Translations under genes and position numbers: made by a program
In this document: piece by piece, positions 15,678 to 24,298 of the stretch
How the letters are laid out: the number at the start of each line of letters is the position of its first letter
Numbering within the stretch: the first letter of the stretch is position 1
The notes under the pieces: model-generated
Database searches by the model: none
Told to the model about the DNA's origin: nothing
The model's input: only the letters and a program-made list of their open reading frames with translations
Assembly: GCA_946615905.1 (NCBI GenBank)
Contig: CAMOIE010000001.1
Location: 170,318 to 234,317, forward strand
Source: an uncultured Treponema sp.
GTDB lineage: Bacteria; Spirochaetota; Spirochaetia; Treponematales; Treponemataceae
Length of the DNA stretch: 64,000 nt
Direction of reading: 5' to 3'

Positions 15678-16400
15678 ATGAAAAAAGGCTGGCATTTAAC
15701 CTTCAACGCTCCCGTCACAATCGTATTTTCCATTATTTGCGCTCTGATTCTTCTCTTAAATCAATTCGTTTTTGGCGGCCACCTTATAAACACTCTTTTC
15801 ACCGCCCCCGGAAGTCAAAAGTCCGACTTTGCCTTCAATTGGAAAAGCGTTTTGGACTATATCCGCCTGCTGACCTATGTTTTCGGTCATGCGGATTGGC
15901 CCCACCTTTTGGGAAATTTGGCCTTCATTTTGCTGCTCGGCCCCCTCATGGAAGAACGCTACGGGTCTGCGATGCTTGCCCTCATGATGGTAGTGACAGC
16001 CTTTGTTACCGGCGTAATCAATGCCTGCCTGATTCCGAAAAGTCTGGTCGGCTCCAGCTCCATCGTCTTTATGCTGATTATGCTCTCTTCTCTCGTGAAC
16101 ATCGAAAAAAAAGAAATTCCACTGACCTTTATTCTGGTTTTCGCCCTCTACATCGGGACCCAGTTCATAAATTCCGCCGCCTCAAATGAACGCAATGTGG
16201 CGGCTTTTGCCCATATAGCGGGCGGGCTTTGCGGCTCCCTTTTCGGTTTTATGGCGGCTCCAAAAACACGGACTGCGAGAAAATCTTCCAAAAAAACAGA
16301 TACAGAAGCCCGCCTCCGCGAAATTGACTCCCAGTCACCCCGCTTCAAGAGGGATAATTCCGATGAAGATGTGACTCAAGTTGGTACGATTGAATTATAA
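15678..16400 (+). CDS. rhomboid family intramembrane serine protease
   Basis: 240 aa with about six membrane helices. Rhomboids cut transmembrane segments of other proteins inside the bilayer. The HxxxN pair of helix two is seen in HLLGN (76-80), the catalytic serine in VGSSS (124-128, Ser127), and the catalytic His in AHIAGGLCGSLFG (His179). The GxSG motif is GSSS, so its final Gly is replaced by Ser. The C-terminal 50 residues are polar and basic and lie in the cytoplasm. TAAAAT (15666-15671) lies six bases before the ATG with no ribosome site, suggesting a leaderless mRNA. It is divergent from the ACT gene. Confidence 0.88.
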   Translation: MKKGWHLTFNAPVTIVFSIICALILLLNQFVFGGHLINTLFTAPGSQKSDFAFNWKSVLDYIRLLTYVFGHADWPHLLGNLAFILLLGPLMEERYGSAMLALMMVVTAFVTGVINACLIPKSLVGSSSIVFMLIMLSSLVNIEKKEIPLTFILVFALYIGTQFINSAASNERNVAAFAHIAGGLCGSLFGFMAAPKTRTARKSSKKTDTEARLREIDSQSPRFKRDNSDEDVTQVGTIEL

Positions 16401-16519
16401 AAATCGGATTATAAATTTCTTCTGGTGAAAAAGGGGCGGCCGTAAATTCTGAATTTTTTGAAATCCCTGCCGATAATCAGAGTATCTTACTTTAAAAAAA
16501 TCGTCTTGTATCTGGAGCA

Positions 16520-19500
16520 ATGATGAAAAAAAATACAAAATTTTCAGCTGGCGCGGGAATCGTCCTTTTTACGCTCGCTGCTTTTTTTACAATCAGCCTT
16601 CTTTCTGTAGTTTTTGATTTTGGCCCCCAGTCGGCCGTTCATAATACGCGGATTTTCAAAATCGGAAAAATGTTCACGGGAGTTTACGGCTTTTCGTCTG
16701 CCCTGATTCCTTTGTTTTTGATTGTCGCAGCCTTTCAGTGTTTTTCCTCAAACTGGAAGATTAAAAACGGAATCCTTTTGTTGGGTTCGGTCGTTCCATT
16801 TTTTACGGTCGATGCCCTTGAGCATCTTTGCCGCATTTTGTATGCGACTGAAAGCGGTGATACAAGACTTGTAAAAATCGGCGGGGCAGTCCTGATGGGG
16901 CTTTTGCTAGTCGCCCTTGAATATTTGCTTTTGTCTCTCGCCGGGGATTTTGCCGACAAAAAAGCGGAGAACCAGCCGAGAGAACAAGAAACCGACTCGG
17001 ATGACCAATATATTGAAGAAAATGACATCGATTTAGAAGAAACTGAGAAAATCGATGATTCTGAGGAAAGTCCCGAAGAGCCAGAAGAAAATCAAATTCC
17101 TGTTGCTGACGAAGTAGAAGAAACTGAAAAGCCGGTGGAAAGCGAAAGTAAGGCGGAGACTGAATCTTTTGCGGACGAACTTCCGCTTGACTCTGGAATC
17201 GAGGCTTCTGAGGAAGATTCTGATGAAATTGTGAAGGCGGAGGGACCGAGTCCCTTTGACCACGTTTTTGACGCTCAGGAACAGACTATTGAGGACGCGA
17301 TAAAGTCAGCCGAGGCCGGAAATCCTGTCGAGTATTCAGCGGGAATGGCCGCCGGAACTTTTGAGAATGCCGAAAGTCAGCAGGAAATTCCGCAAAATGA
17401 CGTTCCTAATGAAGAGACTCTGGAAATTCCAGCGGAAAATGCTGGGGAAGAAGTCCTGCAGGAAGAAATTTCACCGGAAATTTTTGAGGAAGAGCCTTCA
17501 ATTGAATCGGAGCCAGAGTTGACTGAGGACGATTTGATTGAAGCCGAGACTCTTTCTGAAAGCCCTGAAGAAAACTTTGAAGAGCCTGAGATTCAGGCGG
17601 AAGAATCTGAGATGGCTGAATCCCCAGAAATTTCAGATGTTTCTGAAGAAGCGGAAGTGGCTGACGGCGAAAATGACCATTACATCACGCCTCTTGAGGG
17701 CAAGGATTTGAACGGCTTTGACAAGGGATTTTTTGACATCGACATAAATGCCGAAGACGAGGATGAACTTGAGGAGCAGGAAGAGCGTCAGGCGCAAGGG
17801 GAAAAAGTCCGCACTTTGGCCGATGTGTTCGCTGAAATGGGCGAGGAAGCCGCGAAAAATCCGGTTTTGCCGGAAGAATCAGAAGAAATTCCTCTTGAGA
17901 CAGCTCAAATCGAGGAGAATTTTGAGGAACCACATACCCTTGAAGACGCTTCCGAGGAATCAGCCGAAAATTCGTTTGAGGATTACAATTTTGACCCGAC
18001 AGCCGAGCCTGTCGTTGATTCAGAAGGAAATCTCATTCAAAAGGAAGAGGATTTTACAGAGCCGAAAATAAGCGAAGAGATTTCTGACTCAGAAGAATTG
18101 AGCGAAGAAACTGCTGCGGATGAAATTCCCTCTGATTCTGCTGATGAAGATAATGCGGATGAGGCAGAAATTGAGAGTGAAATTGAAGACGACTCTGACC
18201 AGTCTTTGAATTCAAGGGCGGAAGGCCTGGGGCTTGTCAGTCCCATTGATGAATTCGAGGAAATCGATGTTGACGACATCAATTCTGAAAAAAATGAGGA
18301 GCCGGAATCAGACCCAGAGGAATTTGACGAGCCGCCGGTTCCGCAGGAAGAAATTACTCTCTCAAATGCTGAGGAAGATTCCGGCCAGACGGAAGTTGCT
18401 GAAATTGAAGAAAAAGTCAACAAAGTTCCAGCCCGCAAAGGTCCTTATGTGATTCCAACTGACGGAATTTTGACCAGCTACCCGGACGGAAAATACTGGA
18501 TTATCGACGATGAGACAAAACAGGCCGCCCAGGATTTGAAGGACACTCTGAATGAATTTAAAATCGAGGCTGAGGTGACAGGAATCCGAAAGGGACCGGT
18601 CGTCACGATGTTTGAGATTTTGCCAGCCCCCGGCGTAAAATTGAGCAAAATCGTCGCCTTGCAGGACAACATCGCCCTGCGTCTGGCCGCTTCGTCAGTC
18701 CGTATCGTTGCCCCAATTCCTGGAAAGCACGCCGTTGGAATTGAGGTTCCGAACAAGCAGCGGTCAATCGTCTCATTCAAGGAGATTATCGACAGGGATT
18801 TGCCCCAGTTCAAAAAGATGGCTATTCCGGTCGTTTTGGGAAAAGATATTTCCGGTGAGCCTCAGGTAATCGACCTGGCGAAAACTCCCCACCTTTTGAT
18901 TGCGGGTTCTACCGGAGCCGGAAAGTCAGTCTGCGTGAACTCAATGATTCTCTCGATTTTGTACAAGCGCAGTCCACGCGACGTAAAGTTGATTTTGATT
19001 GACCCGAAAATCGTCGAGCTTAAGCTTTACAACGACATTCCCCACCTGCTTACTCCGGTCATCACCGAGTCCAAGAGGGCATTCCAGTCGCTTCAATACT
19101 GCCTCTGCGAAATGGAGAGACGCTACGCGCTTTTGGACGGAATGCAGGTTCGCGACATCACAAGCTACAACAAGAGGATTGTCGAGCGTCATATTGCCAC
19201 GGAAAAACTTCCTTACATCGTTGTAATCATCGATGAATTTGCAGATTTGATGGCAACGACCGGCAAGGAACTTGAGTCTACTGTCGCACGTCTGGCCGCA
19301 ATGAGCCGCGCAGTCGGAATCCACTTGGTTTTGGCGACCCAGAGACCTTCAATTGACGTTATCACCGGTTTGATTAAGGCGAACATTCCTTCAAGAATCG
19401 CCTTCATGGTCGCGTCAAAGATGGACTCCAGAATCATCATCGATCAGGTTGGGGCGGAAAAACTTCTCGGCAAGGGCGACATGCTCTACGCCTCCGCGAC

Positions 19501-19861
19501 AGACCCCTTCCCGATTCGTATTCAGGGAACTCTTGTCGCTGACGATGAAGTTGAGCGCACTGTTGAATACGTCAAAGGTTTTGGCGAGCCGGACTACATT
19601 GATGACGAAATCTTTGTTGATGACGAGGATGACGGTGCTTCCAGCCAGGGACTTTTCTCTGACGGCGAAGACCCCCTTTATGACGAGGCCTTGCAAATTG
19701 TCATTCAGTCAGGAAAAGCCTCGGCCTCTTATATTCAGAGGCGGCTCAAAATAGGTTACAACCGGGCTGCCCGTCTGGTCGAGGAAATGGAAGAGAGGGG
19801 AATTGTCGGACCTGCGAACGGCTCCAAGCCCCGCGAGGTAATCCACGTTCCGACCCCATAA
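16520..19861 (+). CDS. ftsK: DNA translocase FtsK with a very long acidic linker
   Basis: 1113 aa. FtsK is anchored at the division septum and pumps DNA so that chromosome dimers are resolved and ends are cleared. Four membrane helices lie within residues 1-150. Residues about 155-640 are an extraordinarily Glu-rich, low-complexity linker (repeats such as EEPEI, SEES, EEIP). The motor follows: an alpha domain near 640-700, Walker A GSTGAGKS (796-803), the DEFADLM Walker B, and RPSID. The C-terminal gamma winged helix (DPLYDEALQIV ... YNRAARLVEEMEERG) reads KOPS-like sequences. The linker is much longer and more acidic than in many FtsKs. CTGGAG precedes the ATG pair at 16520. It is a single gene with its own terminator. 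Confidence 0.96.
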   Translation: MMKKNTKFSAGAGIVLFTLAAFFTISLLSVVFDFGPQSAVHNTRIFKIGKMFTGVYGFSSALIPLFLIVAAFQCFSSNWKIKNGILLLGSVVPFFTVDALEHLCRILYATESGDTRLVKIGGAVLMGLLLVALEYLLLSLAGDFADKKAENQPREQETDSDDQYIEENDIDLEETEKIDDSEESPEEPEENQIPVADEVEETEKPVESESKAETESFADELPLDSGIEASEEDSDEIVKAEGPSPFDHVFDAQEQTIEDAIKSAEAGNPVEYSAGMAAGTFENAESQQEIPQNDVPNEETLEIPAENAGEEVLQEEISPEIFEEEPSIESEPELTEDDLIEAETLSESPEENFEEPEIQAEESEMAESPEISDVSEEAEVADGENDHYITPLEGKDLNGFDKGFFDIDINAEDEDELEEQEERQAQGEKVRTLADVFAEMGEEAAKNPVLPEESEEIPLETAQIEENFEEPHTLEDASEESAENSFEDYNFDPTAEPVVDSEGNLIQKEEDFTEPKISEEISDSEELSEETAADEIPSDSADEDNADEAEIESEIEDDSDQSLNSRAEGLGLVSPIDEFEEIDVDDINSEKNEEPESDPEEFDEPPVPQEEITLSNAEEDSGQTEVAEIEEKVNKVPARKGPYVIPTDGILTSYPDGKYWIIDDETKQAAQDLKDTLNEFKIEAEVTGIRKGPVVTMFEILPAPGVKLSKIVALQDNIALRLAASSVRIVAPIPGKHAVGIEVPNKQRSIVSFKEIIDRDLPQFKKMAIPVVLGKDISGEPQVIDLAKTPHLLIAGSTGAGKSVCVNSMILSILYKRSPRDVKLILIDPKIVELKLYNDIPHLLTPVITESKRAFQSLQYCLCEMERRYALLDGMQVRDITSYNKRIVERHIATEKLPYIVVIIDEFADLMATTGKELESTVARLAAMSRAVGIHLVLATQRPSIDVITGLIKANIPSRIAFMVASKMDSRIIIDQVGAEKLLGKGDMLYASATDPFPIRIQGTLVADDEVERTVEYVKGFGEPDYIDDEIFVDDEDDGASSQGLFSDGEDPLYDEALQIVIQSGKASASYIQRRLKIGYNRAARLVEEMEERGIVGPANGSKPREVIHVPTP

Positions 19862-19864
19862 AAA

Positions 19865-19893
19865 AAAGCCTCCGCTTGAAACGGAGGCTTTTA
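19865..19893 (+). terminator. terminator of ftsK
   Basis: GCCTCCG and CGGAGGC pair around CTTGAAA, preceded by As and followed by TTTTATAT. It can also serve the convergent CBM48 gene. Confidence 0.85.
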
Positions 19894-19916
19894 TATTTAG
19901 CAGTAATTTGAAAATT

Positions 19917-20312
19917 TTACTTTGATTTTTTGCAAGCTTTTCTTGGCTTGGGAAGTACTTTTTCTGCTGCCGCGGCTACGGGTTTCACTTCTTTTTCTGA
20001 AGGAATGCAGACTACGACAGAGTTGTCTGTGTTTGAGAAAGGTGCGGGAATATATTTATCAGCTTCCCAGTCGTTTTCCCAACGGCTTCCGTCAAGCAAA
20101 TAGCGGAACTGGTATTCTTTTCCTGTTTCAAGTGTAACTTTTACAGAGAAAGAGCCGTCTTTCTTTTGGACGAGTTTAGTTTCTGTGCTGCTCCAGCTGT
20201 TCCAGTCACCTGCAAGAGTGATTGTTTTTGCCCCCTGAGCGGCTTCCGCAGAAACCACGAATGTTACATCACAAGTTTTCTTGTCTTTTGAGAACGATTT
20301 CTTTAAAGCCAT
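19917..20312 (-). CDS. small CBM48 (isoamylase N-terminal-like) glycan-binding protein
   Basis: 131 aa. The core CDVTFVVSAEAAQGAKTITLAGDWNSW, then a beta-rich stretch with YQFRYLLDGSRWENDWEADKY, is the E-set/CBM48 fold that binds glycogen-like glucans in branching enzymes and AMPK. No catalytic domain is attached. The tail is short and basic (PKPRKACKKSK). There is no signal peptide, so it should be cytoplasmic, perhaps on glycogen. The ATG at 20312 is chosen over an ORF start at 20417 because GAGGAG stands before it and residues before it are not conserved in style. Stand-alone proteins of this kind are common in Treponema. Confidence 0.82.
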   Translation of the reverse strand: MALKKSFSKDKKTCDVTFVVSAEAAQGAKTITLAGDWNSWSSTETKLVQKKDGSFSVKVTLETGKEYQFRYLLDGSRWENDWEADKYIPAPFSNTDNSVVVCIPSEKEVKPVAAAAEKVLPKPRKACKKSK

Positions 20313-20461
20313 AATGCTGAACTCCTCTTTTTTATAAGCAAAAGTTACGGAAATCTCCAGATATTTTGCTTTTTGGTAAGATATTTTAATTTTAACACCA
20401 TATAACAAAAAATTCAACAGGTAAAATGAATATTAAAATAATTTATTTGTTTTTTATAGCC

Positions 20462-20580
20462 AAAATCTTGCTAAGAAGGGGGGGATGAATTAGAATATAG
20501 CAACTTCTATCCGCCGATTTATCCAAATTGCAGAGCGGAGTCCGGTTCGTATGAATCCGGTAAAATCTTGCTAAACAGGA
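20462..20580 (+). promoter_or_regulatory. structured metK leader with a 13-bp repeat exactly 100 bp apart
   Basis: AAAATCTTGCTAA occurs at 20462-20474 and again at 20562-20574. TAGCAA at 20498-20503 can pair with TTGCTA of either copy. Between them are stems CCGC/GCGG (about 20511-20537) and CCGGTTC/GAATCCGG (20542-20560). The second copy is followed at once by the AGGAGG ribosome site (20577-20582) of metK. The first copy is followed by GGGGGGG and a two-codon ORF (ATG AAT TAG). A TTGCTA-16-TAGAAT promoter (20469-20496) is also possible, in which case only the second copy is transcribed. It does not match known SAM riboswitches by eye. Confidence 0.5.
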
Positions 20581-20589
20581 GGCTCTATC

Positions 20590-21774
20590 ATGGGCACTGT
20601 CTTACCAAAAAATCACTATTTATTTACATCAGAATCAGTAAGCGAAGGTCATCCAGACAAGCTCTGCGACCAGATTTCTGATGCAATCCTCGATGAGTGT
20701 TTAAAGTCTGACCCACAATCACATGTCGCGTGCGAAACTTACGCAACTACAGGCATGGTCTTGATTGGTGGCGAAATCACAACTCACGCGGATGTTGACT
20801 TTCAGAAAGTCGTGCGTGATGTCGTCCGTGACATCGGCTACACAAAAGAGGAATACGGAATTTCTGCTGATTCAATGGCTGTCCTCAACACGATTCACAA
20901 CCAGTCACCGGACATCAATCAGGGTGTCGTCGGAACTGGCCTCAAAGAATACGAAGGACAGCAGGGCGCGGGCGATCAGGGAATCATGTTCGGCTTTGCG
21001 ACAAACGAAACTCCGGAACTCATGCCAGCAACACTCGTCTATGCGCACAAAATTTTGCGCCGTGCGGCTGAACTCCGCAAAAACGGCACAATCAAGTGGC
21101 TCCGCCCGGATTCAAAATCACAGGTCACTATTGAATACGACGAAAACAACAAACCGGTCCGCGTTGACGCAGTTGTCGTAAGCCACCAGCACGATGACGA
21201 TGTTGACTATGACACAATCAAAAAGACGATTATCGACCAAATCATCAAGCCTGTCCTCGAACCGACAGGACTTTTGGATTCAAGCACAAAATACTACATC
21301 AACCCGACAGGACGCTTTGTTGTCGGAGGTCCAAACGGTGACACTGGCTTGACTGGACGAAAAATCATCGTTGACACTTACGGCGGAATGGGTCGTCACG
21401 GAGGCGGCGCATTCTCTGGAAAAGACCCGTCAAAGGTTGACCGCTCGGCTGCCTACATGGCGCGCTACATCGCAAAGAACATCGTTGCGGCAGGTCTTGC
21501 CGACAGGGCAGAAATCCAGCTTTCTTACGCAATCGGCGTTCCGCACCCAGTTTCAATCATGGTCAACACATTCGGAACAGGCAAAGTCGAGGAATCAAAA
21601 CTCGCCGCAGCTGTGGACAAGGTTTTTGACTGCACGCCTGCCGGAATCGAAAAGACTTTGGACTTGCGAAAACCGATTTACCGTGCAACGAGCAACTACG
21701 GTCACTTCGGTCGCGAAGGCTTCACTTGGGAAAAGACTGATAAGGTTGACGCTCTCAAAGAAGCGGTGAAGTAA
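20590..21774 (+). CDS. metK: S-adenosylmethionine synthase
   Basis: 394 aa, typical. MetK joins methionine and ATP to SAM and releases phosphate and pyrophosphate in the cytoplasm. Signature motifs are [18 protein letters not shown] (18-35), [16 protein letters not shown], the P-loop-like [18 protein letters not shown] and [22 protein letters not shown] with a seven-base spacer precedes the ATG. The upstream leader is structured and may control translation. A terminator follows. It is a single-gene unit. Confidence 0.97.
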   Translation: MGTVLPKNHYLFTSESVSEGHPDKLCDQISDAILDECLKSDPQSHVACETYATTGMVLIGGEITTHADVDFQKVVRDVVRDIGYTKEEYGISADSMAVLNTIHNQSPDINQGVVGTGLKEYEGQQGAGDQGIMFGFATNETPELMPATLVYAHKILRRAAELRKNGTIKWLRPDSKSQVTIEYDENNKPVRVDAVVVSHQHDDDVDYDTIKKTIIDQIIKPVLEPTGLLDSSTKYYINPTGRFVVGGPNGDTGLTGRKIIVDTYGGMGRHGGGAFSGKDPSKVDRSAAYMARYIAKNIVAAGLADRAEIQLSYAIGVPHPVSIMVNTFGTGKVEESKLAAAVDKVFDCTPAGIEKTLDLRKPIYRATSNYGHFGREGFTWEKTDKVDALKEAVK

Positions 21775-21802
21775 GCGTTATCGGGCGGCTAACGCCTAAA
21801 TA

Positions 21803-21847
21803 AAAGGCATCTTCCAGAAACTTGACCTTTTTGGGGATGCCTTTTTT
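21803..21847 (+). terminator. terminator of metK
   Basis: AAAGGCATC (21803-21811) and GATGCCTTT (21836-21844) pair, with a TTTTTT tract at the end. The loop is long (24 bases), but the tract is clean. Confidence 0.75.
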
Positions 21848-21908
21848 GTTGTTCTGGGTAAAGACTTGTCTTGTGGAGGAATCTCACTCTCTATGCTATA
21901 ATCTCCCC

Positions 21909-22544
21909 ATGCAACTTCTTTCCCCAAGCGAAATCGTCACCGTAATGGAACGCTTCCGTGCGCAAAATCCTGAGCCAAAGTCGGAGCTCGTCTGGAAAAA
22001 TCCCTTTACGCTCTTGGTCGCGGTGGTTCTTTCGGCTCAGGCGACAGACAAATCCGTCAACATTGCGACAAAACCGCTTTTTGAAAACTACGACACGCCG
22101 CAAAAAATCCTCTCGCTCGGCGAAGACGGGCTGATTCCCTACATCAAATCGATTGGACTGTACCGCTCGAAGGCAAAACACGTCATTGGCTTATGCGAAA
22201 AGCTGATTTCCGATTTTGCGGGCGAAGTTCCGCGAAGCCGCGAAGATTTGATGTCGCTTCCGGGCGTGGGGCGAAAAACCGCGAATGTCGTGCTGAATGT
22301 TGTTTGGGGCGAGCATACCATGCCGGTGGACACGCACCTCCTGCGAATCTGCCCCAAAATCGGACTTGCGGAAGGCGACACACCCGAAAAAGTGGAGCAA
22401 TCGCTTTTGAAGCGCATCCCCGACGAATACATGGAACACGCCCACCACTGGCTGATTCTGCACGGCCGCTATGTCTGCACAGCGCGAAATCCCAAGTGCG
22501 AGACCTGCCTGATTTCTGACATTTGCAAGCGGAATGGGAAGTGA
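21909..22544 (+). CDS. nth: endonuclease III
   Basis: 211 aa, typical. Nth removes oxidised pyrimidines and nicks the abasic site in base excision repair. The HhH-GPD motif has LPGVGRKTANVV with Lys123; Asp141 lies in VDTHLLRI. The 4Fe-4S loop is Cys190-X6-Cys197-X2-Cys200-X5-Cys206. The ATG at 21909 is used; TATAAT at 21897-21902 lies six bases before it with no ribosome site, so the mRNA is probably leaderless, and earlier in-frame starts would lie in the promoter. The last 134 bases recur, partly diverged, at 24008-24141, and the last 45 or so again at 26657-26705: the gene's 3' end appears to be an integration hot spot. Confidence 0.95.
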   Translation: MQLLSPSEIVTVMERFRAQNPEPKSELVWKNPFTLLVAVVLSAQATDKSVNIATKPLFENYDTPQKILSLGEDGLIPYIKSIGLYRSKAKHVIGLCEKLISDFAGEVPRSREDLMSLPGVGRKTANVVLNVVWGEHTMPVDTHLLRICPKIGLAEGDTPEKVEQSLLKRIPDEYMEHAHHWLILHGRYVCTARNPKCETCLISDICKRNGK

Positions 22545-22547
22545 TTG

Positions 22548-22640
22548 TCAAATTCGTGGCATTTTTTTTACTTAGTATCGTCAAATTCGTGGCATTTTTC
22601 TTACTTAGTATCCTCAAATTCGTGGCATTTTTTATAATTT
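22548..22640. repeat. 33-bp tandem repeat, three copies, upstream of the ATPase gene
   Basis: TCAAATTCGTGGCATTTTT begins copies at 22548, 22581 and 22614. The first two run the full 33 bases (ending ACTTAGTATCG and ACTTAGTATCC); the third diverges after about 23 bases into the ATPase promoter region (GAGTATACT). The repeats begin four bases after the nth stop. On the plus strand they encode a hydrophobic 11-residue repeat out of frame with nth, which I take as chance. Confidence 0.85.
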
Positions 22641-22670
22641 CCGAGTATACTGATTTCAGACGAGGTTTTT

Positions 22671-23999
22671 ATGCTCAGACGAAAATTTTACAATCAAATG
22701 TTCGAGTGGAAGCAAAAAAAACATAAAGAATGTCTTTTTGTGACTGGCGCACGCCAAATCGGAAAAACTTACATCATTGAACAGTTCGGAAAGGAAAACT
22801 ATAAGAGTTACATTTATCTGAACTTGTTTAAAAATCCAGAGCTTTGCTCTATTTTTGATGGTTCACTTGAGCCGCAAGAAATCTATAAACGGCTTTCGCT
22901 TTCTGTTCCCGATGTGAATCTCATTCCGCACGACACGATGATTTTTATTGATGAGATTCAGGCTTCTCCAAATGCTCGTACCGCCCTCAAATTTCTTGCG
23001 ATTGATGACCGCTTTGATGTTGTTGCGTCAGGTTCGCTTTTGGGTATTCATTACAATAAAAACATTGACGAAGAAGAACAGAACCGCAAAGTTTCGATTC
23101 CAGTTGGGTATGAGCGCGAAGTAGAAATGTATTCTTTAGACTTTGAGGAATTTCTGTGGGCGAACGGAATTACTGACGAAGTAATTTCCTCGTTGTGTAC
23201 ATATTTTGAAAAAAAAGAAAAAGTCCCAGAAGAAATCAACGAACGCTATCTAAAACTTTTGCGCGAATTTATGCTTGTTGGCGGTATGCCAGAAGTTGTG
23301 AACACTTTTTTGGAAACCTCTAATTTTCAGGAAGTGTATGCCGCCCAACAGAAAATTTTCCGTGCTTATGAAGACGACATCCAGTTATATGCCAAAAACA
23401 CTGAAAAACCAAAAATCCGTGACTGTTACTTTTCGATTCCCCGCCAGCTTGCGAAAGAATACACAAAATTTCAGTACAAGACCGTGGAAAAGCACGGCAG
23501 TGCAAAAAAGTATGACAATTCCCTCTCATGGCTTGAAGGTGCCGGCTTGATAAAACTCCTTCGCAATGTAAGTCTGCCCGAAATGCCTCTAAAAGCATAC
23601 GAACAGCCAGAAAATTTCAAAGTATATGTGACTGACATCGGACTTTTGACTGCCCTTTTCGGCTTTGAAACACAAGCGGCTCTCGTCAAAAAAGAGTTGA
23701 ACGGACACGCAAAAGGGGGAATTTATGAAAATCTGATTTTTGACTTGCTTTACAAGCGGGCCATTCCGCTGAACTATTACAAACGCTCCGACAATGCGCA
23801 GGAAATCGAATTTCTGTTTGAAAAAAACGGCTCGGTTATCCCTGTGGAAGTAAAATCAAGGCACGGAAACACTGCGTCGCTGAATGAATTTATCGAAACT
23901 TTTTCCCCGCCCCGTGCCTACAAGCTTGTTGACGGAAACCTAGGAACAGACGGAACAAAAGTCACCCTTCCTCAGTACATGGCTATTTTTTTGCAGTGA
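22671..23999 (+). CDS. AAA ATPase with DUF4143 and a PD-(D/E)XK-like C-terminus
   Basis: 442 aa. The N-terminal AAA_14 domain has Walker A GARQIGKT (26-33) and Walker B IFIDEIQ; the variant GxRQxGKT is typical. The middle DUF4143 region holds LLREFMLVGGMPEVV. The C-terminal part ends with QEIEFLFEKNGSVIPVEVKS, which has the spacing of a PD-(D/E)XK nuclease core. Genes of this family are common in many copies in spirochaetes and Bacteroidetes; their function is unknown, and nucleic-acid-directed ATPase activity is only an inference. It is flanked by nth on the left and by a second nth 3' end on the right, with repeats upstream, so it appears to have been inserted. GACGAGG precedes the ATG. Confidence 0.85.
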   Translation: MLRRKFYNQMFEWKQKKHKECLFVTGARQIGKTYIIEQFGKENYKSYIYLNLFKNPELCSIFDGSLEPQEIYKRLSLSVPDVNLIPHDTMIFIDEIQASPNARTALKFLAIDDRFDVVASGSLLGIHYNKNIDEEEQNRKVSIPVGYEREVEMYSLDFEEFLWANGITDEVISSLCTYFEKKEKVPEEINERYLKLLREFMLVGGMPEVVNTFLETSNFQEVYAAQQKIFRAYEDDIQLYAKNTEKPKIRDCYFSIPRQLAKEYTKFQYKTVEKHGSAKKYDNSLSWLEGAGLIKLLRNVSLPEMPLKAYEQPENFKVYVTDIGLLTALFGFETQAALVKKELNGHAKGGIYENLIFDLLYKRAIPLNYYKRSDNAQEIEFLFEKNGSVIPVEVKSRHGNTASLNEFIETFSPPRAYKLVDGNLGTDGTKVTLPQYMAIFLQ

Positions 24000-24007
24000 T
24001 TTTTTGG

Positions 24008-24141
24008 AGCGCATCCCCGACGAATACATGGAACACGCCCACCACTGGCTGATTCTGCACGGCCGCTATGTCTGCACGGCACGAAATCCCAAGTGCGAAA
24101 GTTGCTTGATAAACGATTTATGTAAAAGAAATGGGAAATGA
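24008..24141 (+). pseudogene. duplicated 3' end of nth (copy 2)
   Basis: Bases 24008-24077 are identical over 70 bp to nth 22411-22480. The remaining 64 bases stay in frame and the same length but differ at about 18 positions, ending in a stop as nth does. The encoded residues run RIPDEYMEHAHHWLILHGRY, then the four-Cys cluster and CKRNGK. There is no start and the rest of nth is missing, so it is not a working gene. It marks the right end of the ATPase module. Confidence 0.9.
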
Positions 24142-24147
24142 ATTTTT

Positions 24148-24262
24148 GGGCGCATCCGCCGCTTCGCGTCGGTCGGGTGTTCCGTGGCTTGCTAACGCGC
24201 GGTGCTTCGCACTGTCGGCAAGCCGACACCACTCCATACCCTTGCGCGAGGCGACCAGCTCC
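24148..24262 (+). repeat. dispersed GC-rich intergenic repeat
   Basis: It begins GGGCGCATCCGCCGC and has the block TCGGTCGGGTGTTCCGTGGC followed by paired arms (GCGGTGCTTCGC; TGTCGGCAAGCCGACA), ending CTCCATACCC. It follows six bases after the second nth tail and precedes the XRE gene, which points away from it. No coding role is seen. Confidence 0.65.
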
Positions 24263-24298
24263 CTAACTTGCGATTGGCTTACAAAACCATTTTTCATC

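Noticed and set aside
20540-20562. tRNA T-arm-like sequence (CCGGTTCG...) before metK
   Set aside because: No cloverleaf or acceptor stem can be formed; it is a simple hairpin in the metK leader.
22548-22640. CRISPR array
   Set aside because: The 33-bp repeats have no spacers between them and there are no cas genes.
22523-22726. Plus-strand ORF encoding three hydrophobic 11-residue repeats (KFVAFFLLSI)
   Set aside because: It only translates the 33-bp DNA repeat and overlaps nth and the ATPase gene in another frame; no ribosome site.
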